Both the position numbers and the translations under genes were made by a program. A stretch of DNA of 27,895 nucleotides from Clostridia bacterium (GTDB lineage Bacteria > Bacillota > Clostridia > Christensenellales > Borkfalkiaceae). Below are positions 7,142 to 15,055 of this stretch, piece by piece; position 1 is the stretch's first letter, and each line of letters opens with the position of its first letter. Under the pieces are notes generated by a model that ran no database searches, was not told the DNA's origin, and saw nothing but the letters and a program-made list of their open reading frames with translations. The stretch covers positions 1-27,895 of the forward strand of contig CAAGME010000016.1 in the NCBI GenBank assembly GCA_900770945.1, read 5' to 3'.

Positions 7142-8392
7142 TTAGTTCTTTACCGAAATTTCGGTGTTCGCGCCGTCGACGGAAAGGGTCGTTGAAAAGA
7201 ATGCTTTAATGCAGGATTCCATCACGGGAATGTCGTTTAAGCCTATCGTTTCTATTCCGGAATGCATCGCAAGTTGCGCTAAGCCTATATCGCAAGCCTT
7301 CATGTTGAGCCGCGCGCTCGTCACAAGCCCGATCGTGCCGCCGCAACGAATGTCGGAATTATTATAGTAATCCTGATATTTTACGCCGGATTTATCGAGA
7401 ATCGTTTTCAAAATTGCCGAAGAAAGCGCGTCGGTAGAGTAGTTTGTGTGATGTTTTATGACTATTCCGCCGTTCATTATCACCTTTTCTACGGGGTCGC
7501 TTTTCTCGGGGTGGGCAGGGTGAACGGCGTGCGCGTTGTCTACCGAGAGAATGTAACCGTCGCTTACCGCCGCGGCAAAATCTTCCTCGGTTCCGCCGAT
7601 AGAACGCATTATAAAGCGCAAGGTGTTTTCTAAAAGCGCGGAGTTAGCTCCTTGTTTTGTCAAGCTTCCGATTTCCTCGTTATCAAAACAGCAAGCTATT
7701 TGTATGCCCTCGCCGTCGGAGCCGATAAGGGCTTTAAGCGAAGCGTAAACGCTCGTCAGGTTGTCTATTCTCGGCGAGCAGAGATATTCGCTATGTGCGC
7801 CGCTCACGAACGCCGACGTAGACGGAACGACGAACAAATCCCCGTCTATAACTTCGTTATCGCTTAAAACCGAATAGATGTCGTCAACGTTTCCGACAAG
7901 CGGAAGCATATCTTTTTGAACGGAAAGGGAAAGTTTATCGTTGACTTCCGCGTTATGGTGTATGCAGAGCGCGGGAATGTTTACCGTGAAGGGTGAAACG
8001 ACGTTCTTTTCCTTAACGCCGTTTTCGGTTTTTTCGATAATTCTGCCCGCGATTTTAAGAGGCGAATTGACGAGCGAAAAGAGAACGAGTCCGCCGTACT
8101 TTTCGACGTTTAAACGTTTTCCTTCGGGGCTGTCTATCGTTTTGTTGCCTTTTATTCTTAGCGCGGGTGAGTCCGTGTGGCTTTCCGCAACGTAAAACTT
8201 TTTCTTCTTACCTATTTTGAAGGCGATAAGCGTCGTCGAGTTGACGGTAAAAAAGTATTTGCCGCCGACCTTAATTTCGGGCGACTTTGCGGGGTCTATG
8301 CGTTCAAAACCCGCGTCGAAAAGCATTTTTATTCCGTTGTCCACAGCCTGAAACGCCGTGTAAGAGGAATCGAGAAATTCTTTTATATCCAT
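7142..8392 (-). CDS. M18 family aminopeptidase
   Basis: A 416-residue metallopeptidase of the M18 (aspartyl aminopeptidase, ApeB-like) family, which removes N-terminal, often acidic, residues from peptides in the cytoplasm. The zinc-binding set is visible: H72 in ESHTDSP, D210 in SPRIDNL, the catalytic and ligand glutamates 239-240 in DNEEIGS, D285 in SVDNAH and H377 in AMHSGIE. Length is normal for the family. ATG at 8392 is preceded by AAAGGAG. The gene has its own promoter (8423-8451) and is convergent with the 1-PFK gene. Confidence in the family is high; the preferred substrate cannot be read from sequence. Confidence 0.92.
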   Translation of the reverse strand: MDIKEFLDSSYTAFQAVDNGIKMLFDAGFERIDPAKSPEIKVGGKYFFTVNSTTLIAFKIGKKKKFYVAESHTDSPALRIKGNKTIDSPEGKRLNVEKYGGLVLFSLVNSPLKIAGRIIEKTENGVKEKNVVSPFTVNIPALCIHHNAEVNDKLSLSVQKDMLPLVGNVDDIYSVLSDNEVIDGDLFVVPSTSAFVSGAHSEYLCSPRIDNLTSVYASLKALIGSDGEGIQIACCFDNEEIGSLTKQGANSALLENTLRFIMRSIGGTEEDFAAAVSDGYILSVDNAHAVHPAHPEKSDPVEKVIMNGGIVIKHHTNYSTDALSSAILKTILDKSGVKYQDYYNNSDIRCGGTIGLVTSARLNMKACDIGLAQLAMHSGIETIGLNDIPVMESCIKAFFSTTLSVDGANTEISVKN

Positions 8393-8422
8393 GTTGTTGC
8401 GCTCCTTTCGTTATGTAGCTAA

Positions 8423-8451
8423 ATGATATCACATTTTACGCGCAAATTCAA
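8423..8451 (-). promoter_or_regulatory. Promoter of the M18 aminopeptidase gene
   Basis: On the minus strand, TTGAAT (8446-8451), a 17-bp spacer and TATCAT (8423-8428), 31 nt before the start codon. Confidence 0.55.
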
Positions 8452-8544
8452 GCGCAAAAAGGTTAAAAAGAAGATTTTTCGGCTGCGGCGCGGCTCGAAG
8501 TTAAAAGAAAATTAAAAATTAAGCGTAAATATGCCTTTCAAGCC

Positions 8545-8574
8545 TTGACAAAAGCCTTTTTATAATGATAAAAT
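8545..8574 (+). promoter_or_regulatory. Promoter of a candidate non-coding RNA
   Basis: A perfect TTGACA (8545-8550), an 18-bp spacer and TAAAAT (8569-8574). No coding start with a ribosome binding site follows before the terminator at 8766-8794. Confidence 0.6.
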
Positions 8575-8580
8575 AAAATA

Positions 8581-8794
8581 CGGCGAAACGAGAGTCGCGG
8601 GCAACGGTTTATTGGTTTTCTTTGTCGTGTCCGTGGTATATAAAGCGGTTTAAACGTTCTCCTACGCAAAGGGAGTTTTATTTGCGGTTTCTGCTTTCTT
8701 TGCGGCATAATTTTCGTTTTATTTTCGTTTTCGCCTTAACGAATTATCCCCGATAAGGGACGTGCGGACGGCTTTATCTGCCGTCCTTTTTTTT
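8581..8794 (+). ncRNA. Candidate structured small RNA, about 210 nt
   Basis: Between a strong promoter and a strong terminator lies a stretch with no credible ORF. Its 5' end (GGCGAAACGA, from 8582) can pair with TCGTTTTCGCC near 8725-8738, which would close a long-range stem around about 140 nt. Inside it are GGGCAACG with CGTGTCC and CTCC with GGAG stems. The size and rod-like closure recall 6S RNA, but I cannot match the conserved central bubble, so I name no family. T-box, tmRNA and RNase P signatures are absent. Confidence 0.4.
8766..8794 (+). terminator. Terminator of the candidate RNA
   Basis: GGACGGC (8766-8772), a 7-nt loop, GCCGTCC (8780-8786) and eight T residues. Confidence 0.85.
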
Positions 8795-8872
8795 GCGCCT
8801 GAAAAAATTTTTTGTAAATTTTTTTTCGCAGGTAAAATTTATCCTCTGAGCGTAAAAAAATTTTTTCAAACG

Positions 8873-8891
8873 TTCGCTATTATATAGCGAA
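8873..8891. promoter_or_regulatory. Palindrome upstream of the two-component operon
   Basis: TTCGCTAT-TAT-ATAGCGAA is a perfect 8-bp inverted repeat 47 bp upstream of the -35 box. It may be an operator. LytTR proteins usually bind direct repeats, so the cognate regulator need not be the adjacent response regulator. Confidence 0.3.
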
Positions 8892-8937
8892 AAGGAAAAT
8901 GCCACAAAAAACAGGTATGTTTTTTTTAAAATACCCC

Positions 8938-8965
8938 TTGACAAACTTGAAAATCGTGGTAAAAT
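8938..8965 (+). promoter_or_regulatory. Promoter of the two-component operon
   Basis: TTGACA (8938-8943), a 16-bp spacer and TAAAAT (8960-8965), 71 nt upstream of the response regulator start. Confidence 0.65.
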
Positions 8966-9035
8966 AATTGAGAAGCGCAATTAGTCGCGTCGGACAAAAC
9001 GGCGGAGAGAAAAGACTAAGCGAAAGGTGAGAAAA

Positions 9036-9755
9036 ATGATAAAAACAATTATCCTCGAGGACGAAAAAGAGGCGATGGCGACCTTAAAGGGGTATATCGA
9101 AAAATTCGCGCAGGAAAGCGGACAGGCAATTTCCGTAGAGTGTTATTTTGACGCGGTTAAGTTTTTGGAAGATTATTCGCCGTCGAAAGCCGACATAATA
9201 TTTTTCGACATACAAATGCCTACGATAGACGGCATGCGCGCCGCCAAAAAGATACGCGAACGCGACGAAAACGTCATTATCATTTTCGTAACCAACCTTG
9301 CACAGTACGCGGTGGAAGGGTACGCCGTGCAAGCTTACGACTTTATTTTAAAACCCGTGCGCTATACGGGCTTCAAGATGAAAATGACGAGAATTTGCAA
9401 CAGGCTCGAATACAAGCGCGACGATTATTCGTTCAACATAAGCGGCAAGGACGGTATGCGGCGCGTTTTCGCTTCCGACGTTTTGTATATGGAAGTCATT
9501 AACCATGACGTTATCATTCACACTGCGGACGACGACGAGATAAAAACGCGAAGCACGCTTTCGTCGTTTGCAAACGACTTAAAAAGCAAGCATTTTGCCT
9601 TATGCAACAGCTGTTATCTCGTAAACTTAAAACATGTACGGAGCATAAAGGGCGAGTACGTCACGGTGGGTAAAGACCAACTGAGAATTTCTCAACCTAA
9701 GCGCAAAGCCTTTTTACAGGAAGTTGCAAGCTACTTCGGAGGCAGCGTAAAATGA
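9036..9755 (+). CDS. LytTR family response regulator
   Basis: A 239-residue response regulator. The N-terminal receiver domain has the acidic pocket E8-D9-E10, the phosphoacceptor D58 in FFDIQMP, and K107 in FILKPV. The C-terminal LytTR DNA-binding domain (about 130-238) contains the family-typical ...HFALCNSCYLVNLKHVRSI. It resembles AgrA/VirR-type regulators. I chose ATG 9036 rather than the GTG at 9027 because AAAGGTGAG lies at Shine-Dalgarno distance from it and the receiver domain starts right away. It overlaps the kinase gene by four bases (ATGA), so the two are translationally coupled. The likely targets are unknown; the glycan cluster starting at 11771 is a neighbour in the same orientation. 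Confidence 0.9.
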   Translation: MIKTIILEDEKEAMATLKGYIEKFAQESGQAISVECYFDAVKFLEDYSPSKADIIFFDIQMPTIDGMRAAKKIRERDENVIIIFVTNLAQYAVEGYAVQAYDFILKPVRYTGFKMKMTRICNRLEYKRDDYSFNISGKDGMRRVFASDVLYMEVINHDVIIHTADDDEIKTRSTLSSFANDLKSKHFALCNSCYLVNLKHVRSIKGEYVTVGKDQLRISQPKRKAFLQEVASYFGGSVK

Positions 9756-11083
9756 ACTCTTTTTTACTGCCCGTTTTAATGGTAGCCGAGATAATGCTTG
9801 CGGAATACCTGTTTGCGGGGTCTTTCCGCAAAAAAAAGTATTTTGCCGTTTGCTTTTTAGGGTACGGCGCGGTCGCTATGGCGATAGTTTTTTGGTTGCA
9901 AGCGAGCTACGCCATCATAACGAACAGAGATTTTTCTTACGGAAGCGGAGCGAGCGATTTTCAGGATTCCGTTTTCAACTTTCTTTTTTATTGCGTGCTG
10001 TTTGCCTTAACCTGCGTCGTCTGCAAGCTTTCTTACGACGAACCAATGACGGAAGTTTTGTTTTGCTGTTCGGGCGCGTACGCCACGCAGGACATAGCGC
10101 GCAACGTAAGCAGGCTTGTTACTACCTTATTTTTCGGGAAAGAAGTTGCCGAATGGATTTCGATTATAGTAAAACTCGGCTCGTACGTTGCGGTGTACGT
10201 TGCGATATATTATTTTGTTGCAAAGCCCCGAGCGAGACTTGACCGCCATGACGACAACCGGAACAGAAAGGTGGTTATATCGCTTGCCGTTATCGTTTTG
10301 TGCATAGGCATGTCGAGGCTCACCACCGACAACGCCAACCGTGACAGACTTTCTTCGATTGCCGAATCGGTTTACGCGATAATCTGTTGTATTCTCGTTT
10401 TGTACGTTCAGTCGGGCATAACGGAGAACGACGATATGCGCCATGAAGTCGCCGGAATGCAGGAACTTTTAAGGCAAGAGCGGAAGCAATACGAACTTTC
10501 AAAGGAAACGATAAACTTAATCAACATAAAGTGCCATGACTTAAAGCATCAGATATCGGCACTCAGAAAGAACGCTTCGGAAGAAAGCATAGCGGAAATC
10601 GAACGCGCGGTTATGGTTTACGATTGCACCGTAAAAACAGGCAACGACGTTCTGGACGTTATTTTAACCGAAAAGAAGCTTATGTGCGAAAGCAAAAACA
10701 TACAGATGACTTGCGTTGTCAAAGGCGACCTTGTTTCTTTTATGGACGCAACCGATATTTATTCGCTGTTCGGCAACGCCCTTTCAAACGCCATAGAAAG
10801 CGTTTCCGACGAACCTTTGATAGACAACCGCTGTATAGGCGTTACCGTGCAGAGCGCGGGCGACATGCTCTTTATCCATGTCGAAAACTATTTTTCCGGC
10901 GAGATTGAGCTTGAAAACGGCTTGCCCGTAACAAGAAAGGACAGAGATTACCACGGATTCGGTATGAAGAGTATGGAGAGAATAGCTTATAAGTACGGCG
11001 GGGAAATTTCAGTGGTAGCTGCGGAAGAAAAATTCAATCTTGACGTGATATTGCCGATACCGAAAAAGAAAGTTGAGAGCTAA
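9752..11083 (+). CDS. Membrane sensor histidine kinase, GHKL (AgrC-like) type
   Basis: A 443-residue sensor. The first 220 residues carry about six hydrophobic segments (roughly 5-22, 31-50, 75-92, 134-156, 174-187 and 203-220), forming a polytopic membrane sensor. A coiled linker (about 228-255) leads to the phosphorylation site CHDLKHQI, with H262 the probable phosphoacceptor. The ATPase domain follows, with N box FGNALSNAIE (340-349) and HGFGMKSMERIAYKYGG near residue 400. This is the AgrC/ComD-like architecture often used to sense peptides, but no AgrD/AgrB pheromone genes are adjacent. Partner of the response regulator whose stop it overlaps. No clear terminator follows. Confidence 0.88.
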   Translation: MNSFLLPVLMVAEIMLAEYLFAGSFRKKKYFAVCFLGYGAVAMAIVFWLQASYAIITNRDFSYGSGASDFQDSVFNFLFYCVLFALTCVVCKLSYDEPMTEVLFCCSGAYATQDIARNVSRLVTTLFFGKEVAEWISIIVKLGSYVAVYVAIYYFVAKPRARLDRHDDNRNRKVVISLAVIVLCIGMSRLTTDNANRDRLSSIAESVYAIICCILVLYVQSGITENDDMRHEVAGMQELLRQERKQYELSKETINLINIKCHDLKHQISALRKNASEESIAEIERAVMVYDCTVKTGNDVLDVILTEKKLMCESKNIQMTCVVKGDLVSFMDATDIYSLFGNALSNAIESVSDEPLIDNRCIGVTVQSAGDMLFIHVENYFSGEIELENGLPVTRKDRDYHGFGMKSMERIAYKYGGEISVVAAEEKFNLDVILPIPKKKVES

Positions 11084-11149
11084 CCTAACGGCGCAATAGC
11101 GGCACATTTTGCCACTGCGTGCGACATAGCGGCAAATATCGATTTACTT

Positions 11150-11230
11150 ATTATCCCCTCATCCACCGTCGCCGCGACGACGGTCCCCCTTCTCCACAAA
11201 GCTCGGCAAAGCCGAGCGGGCGAAGGTTGG
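11150..11230. repeat. Dispersed intergenic repeat, copy B (inverted relative to copy A)
   Basis: The reverse complement of 6987-7066 with very few changes outside the variable hairpin. That hairpin is here CTCGGC-AAA-GCCGAG. It lies between two direct repeats of ATAG(C/G)GGCAAATATCGA (11126-11142 and 11256-11272), as if it had been inserted into the surrounding ATATCG repeat. Confidence 0.75.
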
Positions 11231-11265
11231 CAATTATCAATTTATTTCTTGCAACATAGGGGCAA

Positions 11266-11420
11266 ATATCGAGCGCGCGGAGCGCGCATATTCATTTAAA
11301 ATCCACTTTCGCTCGTGCTTTACGCACGAATATCGATTGCCCGCGTGCGGGCAAATATCGAGCCGCTTTGCGGCATATCGCTTGCGCCGTTGGCGCAAAT
11401 ATCGAGCGCGCGGAGCGCGC
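11266..11420. repeat. Array of different hairpins separated by ATATCG
   Basis: ATATCG occurs at 11266, 11330, 11355, 11375 and 11399 (and once more at 11136). The intervals hold perfect hairpins of unrelated stem sequence: GCGCGC-GGA-GCGCGC (11273-11287), TCGTGC/GCACGA (11313-11329), TTGCCCGC-GT-GCGGGCAA (11337-11354), GCCGC-TTT-GCGGC (11362-11374), TTGCGCC-GTT-GGCGCAA (11382-11398), then GCGCGC-GGA-GCGCGC again (11406-11420). This is not a CRISPR because the spacers are self-complementary and too short. The rest of the gap (11421-11690) is T-rich with no credible gene. Confidence 0.75.
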
Positions 11421-11690
11421 ATACCCAAGTGGGGACGGAAAGAGAAGTGTTTGAGCTTTTTTTGCCGTTCTTTTTTTGTGCCGTTTTTTATGACAAGCTT
11501 ATAAGAAACAAAAAAAAGAGCATACTTTTTTCGGAGATAATTATTTTTGCCGAACAAAAGCAGCCGTTTTTTACTGCAAAGAGAAGAACGGGCGGCGGCT
11601 TAGTTTGCGCCGAAAATCCGAGAGGTTGCGACAGAGCCGATTTTTCTTCTTTAATTTACGACGGGAAAAGCCGAGAGTGCGACAAAACTA

Positions 11691-11718
11691 TTGCACAAAA
11701 TTTTTTTTGATGTATAGT
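11691..11718 (+). promoter_or_regulatory. Promoter of the GH3 gene
   Basis: TTGCAC (11691-11696), a 16-bp spacer and TATAGT (11713-11718), 52 nt upstream of the start codon. AGGAGAGAA follows at 11757-11765. Confidence 0.55.
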
Positions 11719-11770
11719 TAAAAAGGGCGCGGGAAAAAACGCGCAAAATACTATCAGGAGAGAACGATAA

Positions 11771-14700
11771 ATGTTCACAAAAAAACGCTTATGGGTTATT
11801 TTGACGAGCGTATTCGCGGCGCTTACCGCGGTATTCATCGTCGGCACGAGTCTTGCGATTACTCTCGGTAACGCGGCAATCAACAAGATTTTCGGCACGA
11901 GTAACTATGTCACCGTCAATGACCCGAACGCTAAACCAACAACTTTCTTCGCTTCCGACTACGGCGAGGACTTCGACGGCGAGGACCTGTTCGAAGAGGA
12001 CAAAAAGATGATAGAGGAAGCCGAGGGCGAAGGCGCGGTTCTTCTCTGGAACAAAAACAACGCGCTGCCGATGCAAGGGAACGAAAAGGTAAGCTTCCTC
12101 GGCAGATGGTCGACAAATATTACCGAAACGGGTACCGGCTCCGGTTATTCTATTACGAGAACGCAGAACAGCGCAAAAGTAAGAAGCGTAAACCTCAAAG
12201 AAGCGTTCAGGAGCCGCGGATTCGAAGTAAACGACGCGCTCTGGAACTTTTATTCGAGCGGCGCGGGCAAAACTTCTAAACGCGACCCGAAAGACCTTTG
12301 TGAAGGTAATGTTGTCTGGTACATGAATGAAACTCCGTGGAGTAAATATACTTCGACGGTTCTTAACAGCTTTAATACTTATTCCGACGCGGCAATCGTG
12401 GTTTTGTCCCGCACGGGCGGCGAAAACAGCGACTTGCACGAATCTTCGGAAGTTTCTTACGAGAACGGCGGTTATCTTGCGTTAACCAACGAAGAAAAAG
12501 TGCTTCTCCAAAAAACCATAGAATACAAAAACAACGGCACTTTCAAGAGAGTTATCCTTATGCTCAACACCGTCAACCCGCTCAACATGCGCGATATCGC
12601 GCCTTACGTTGACGGAATAGACTCCTGCGTCTGGATAGGTCAACCGGGTTCTTCCGGCACAAACGCCGTTGCGGATATATTTAAAGGCGCGATAACGCCG
12701 AGCGGAAGAATTACCGATACTTACGTTTACGACAACCTTTCGGCTCCCGCTACCGAAAACGACGGGCTTAACTCTGCAAGCACTACCGTAAACAGATACA
12801 CGGGAGATATAAGCGGACTTAGCTCCACCGCGCAGAACGGCGAAAGCCAGACCAAGTATATAGTTTATCAAGAAGGCATTTACATAGGTTACCGTTATTA
12901 CGAAACGCGCTATGCCGATTCCGTTTTAGGTCAAGGCAAAGCGACCTCGACGAAAGGAGCAAAGAACTCCAAGAGCGGTTGGAATTACGACGAAGAAGTC
13001 GCTTTCCCGTTCGGCTACGGCGTTTCTTACACGACTTTCGATTATTCCGGCTTTAATGTCGAAAAGAAAGGTGACGACTACGAAGTAAGCGTAACCGTTA
13101 AAAACAGCGGCAACTGTGAAGGCAAAGAAGTGGTACAGGTTTACATGCAGAAGCCGTACACCGCTTACGACAAGCAAAAAGGCTTGGAAAAACCCGCAAT
13201 CGAACTTGCGGGGTACGCGAAAACCCAACTGCTCAAAAAGGGTGCTTCCGAAACGGTAAAAATCACCGTTAAGGGCGAGGACTTCAAGACCTTCGACAAC
13301 ACTTACAACAACTACGAGGGCAGATACATCATAGAAGCCGGCGATTATTACTTGACTGTCGGCACCGACGCGCACGTCGCTTTGAACAACGTTTTGAAAA
13401 AACAAGGCAAAGAAGCGGGCGAACAAAAAGTAATGAGCGGCGACGCCAAAAAAGTTAACTTTGCGGGCGAAAGCGTTTACAAAGTAACGCTTAAACAAGA
13501 CAACGAAAAGTATCTTAATTCGACCTATACGGGGGCTAAGATTACAAATAAGCTTTCCTACGGCGATATCAACCTTTACGAAAACCGCGGCGAAAACTCC
13601 ACTACGTATTTAAGCCGCAGCGACTGGGAAAAAACCTATCCCGAAAGAGTAGTCCTCAAGATGAACTCTAACATGAAAGCCGATTTGGGTTACGGCTTCG
13701 ACTTCGAAGAAACCGAACCGTTTATGCCCACGTACAGTCAGTTTGAAAGCGGCTCCAAGAAAGGACCGGACGTAGACAAAGGCGACGTAGTTGCTTATCA
13801 GTTTATTAAAGCCCCGCTCTTCCCCGAAGACGCGCCGAACCAGGACGAAGTATACAAAGACACGGGCAAAACGTACGCTCAATGGGCTAAGTTGTGGGAA
13901 CAACTTCTCGACCAGATGAGTTGGGAAGAACAGGCTCAACTCTGTACTAACGGTTATCACCAGATGAACGGTGCGGAATCCATCGCGCTTCCCGCCTCTA
14001 AGCAAGAAAACGGACCGGTAGGTATCACTTACTGCGCTCAATTCAAAATAGAATCCATAGGAGACTTCGTATTCGTAGGCTATCCTTGCGCTCCTATCCT
14101 TGCAGCTTCTTTTAACGACGAAATGGTAGAACGCGTCGGCAGACACATGAGCGAAGATATGCTTTATACCGGTTACAACGGCATTTACGGACCGGGCGTA
14201 AACCTCCACCGCTCGCCGTACGGCGGAAGAGCTTTCGAGTACCCCTCGGAAGACCCGTACCTCGCCGGTAAGATAATGGCTGCGGAATGCAGAGGTATCG
14301 AATACAAAGGCTGCCTTGCATATCCCAAGCATTTCGCGCTCAACGACATGGAAACCAGCCGTATGCACTGCGGCGTCTGGTCGAACGAACAGGCTTCGAG
14401 AGAAATTTATCTCCGCGCGTTCGAAATAGTCTTCACCGAGGGCGAAGCAAGCGCGACGATGAACTCCTTTACGAGAGTAGGCACCCGTTGGTGCGGCGCT
14501 TCCAAAGAACTCATGACGGATATTCTCCGCGGCGAATGGGGCTTTGACGGCATTATCCTTACCGACTGGGACGAAGGCAAAGTCATGAATAAGTGCGACG
14601 CTATCCTCGCGGGTACCAACACCTTCGACGGAAACGGCTCGCTCGGTTCTTATCAACCTTGGCGTAATAGCGAGACGGTTGCCGCGGCTTTGAGAAAGGC

Positions 14701-14914
14701 TACGAGATACCTTATCTGGAACATTATCAACACCAACGTTATGAACGGCACTACTCAGTACACGAAAACCGTTGCCGTAACGCCGTGGTGGAAGAGTGCG
14801 CTTTATGCGGTCGATATCACTTGCGGAGCTATAACGCTCATATGCGCCGGAATGACGGTCGCAAGCTTCATTATCTCCGCAAAGAATAAAAAACCTGCGG
14901 CTGTCGCAGAATAA
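11771..14914 (+). CDS. Membrane-anchored glycoside hydrolase family 3 with swapped domain order
   Basis: A 1047-residue GH3 enzyme, probably a beta-glucosidase/beta-xylosidase-type exo-hydrolase acting outside the membrane. Residues 8-32 are an uncleaved signal anchor. The GH3 C-terminal alpha/beta sandwich comes first (from about 70, EGAVLLWNKNNALPM), then an Fn3-like domain (about 425-510, YEVSVTVKNSGNCEGKEVVQ). The catalytic barrel domain follows (about 700-990): PVGITY, YGPGVNLHRSPYGGR, YPKHFALND, and the nucleophile D932 in IILTDWDEG. This reversed order is known from some Ruminococcus-type beta-glucosidases. Residues about 1013-1037 form a second membrane helix followed by a basic tail, so both ends appear membrane-embedded. 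It is first in a run with the CBM lipoprotein and the rhamnosidase. Substrate specificity is not readable from sequence. Confidence 0.92.
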   Translation: MFTKKRLWVILTSVFAALTAVFIVGTSLAITLGNAAINKIFGTSNYVTVNDPNAKPTTFFASDYGEDFDGEDLFEEDKKMIEEAEGEGAVLLWNKNNALPMQGNEKVSFLGRWSTNITETGTGSGYSITRTQNSAKVRSVNLKEAFRSRGFEVNDALWNFYSSGAGKTSKRDPKDLCEGNVVWYMNETPWSKYTSTVLNSFNTYSDAAIVVLSRTGGENSDLHESSEVSYENGGYLALTNEEKVLLQKTIEYKNNGTFKRVILMLNTVNPLNMRDIAPYVDGIDSCVWIGQPGSSGTNAVADIFKGAITPSGRITDTYVYDNLSAPATENDGLNSASTTVNRYTGDISGLSSTAQNGESQTKYIVYQEGIYIGYRYYETRYADSVLGQGKATSTKGAKNSKSGWNYDEEVAFPFGYGVSYTTFDYSGFNVEKKGDDYEVSVTVKNSGNCEGKEVVQVYMQKPYTAYDKQKGLEKPAIELAGYAKTQLLKKGASETVKITVKGEDFKTFDNTYNNYEGRYIIEAGDYYLTVGTDAHVALNNVLKKQGKEAGEQKVMSGDAKKVNFAGESVYKVTLKQDNEKYLNSTYTGAKITNKLSYGDINLYENRGENSTTYLSRSDWEKTYPERVVLKMNSNMKADLGYGFDFEETEPFMPTYSQFESGSKKGPDVDKGDVVAYQFIKAPLFPEDAPNQDEVYKDTGKTYAQWAKLWEQLLDQMSWEEQAQLCTNGYHQMNGAESIALPASKQENGPVGITYCAQFKIESIGDFVFVGYPCAPILAASFNDEMVERVGRHMSEDMLYTGYNGIYGPGVNLHRSPYGGRAFEYPSEDPYLAGKIMAAECRGIEYKGCLAYPKHFALNDMETSRMHCGVWSNEQASREIYLRAFEIVFTEGEASATMNSFTRVGTRWCGASKELMTDILRGEWGFDGIILTDWDEGKVMNKCDAILAGTNTFDGNGSLGSYQPWRNSETVAAALRKATRYLIWNIINTNVMNGTTQYTKTVAVTPWWKSALYAVDITCGAITLICAGMTVASFIISAKNKKPAAVAE

Positions 14915-14957
14915 AAAGGCTTTTTCCGAACTTAAAGGCGAAGCGCGTAGATAAAAA

Positions 14958-14981
14958 CGCGTAAAGTAGAAAGATTACGCG
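14958..14981 (+). other. Intercistronic hairpins between the GH3 and CBM genes
   Basis: CGCGTAA (14958-14964) pairs with TTACGCG (14975-14981), and GACCGC (15003-15008) pairs with GCGGTC (15023-15028). Neither is followed by a T-run, so they are more likely RNA-processing or stability structures than terminators. I see no good promoter in the gap. Confidence 0.3.
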
Positions 14982-15055
14982 CCGAGCCTTTACTTTCGGT
15001 TTGACCGCAAATAAATTAAACCGCGGTCGATAAAAAAATATAGGGAGCAGAAAAA

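Noticed and set aside
8581..8794. T-box, tmRNA or RNase P RNA
   Set aside because: No T-box GGTGG-type antiterminator, no tag reading frame or CCA end, and no RNase P core motif could be found.
11266..11420. CRISPR or simple tandem repeat
   Set aside because: The constant unit is only 6 nt and the intervals are self-complementary hairpins of varying length.
11315..11710. Plus-strand ORF of 131 residues before the GH3 gene
   Set aside because: It runs through the hairpin array and a T-rich spacer, has no ribosome binding site and no recognisable protein features.
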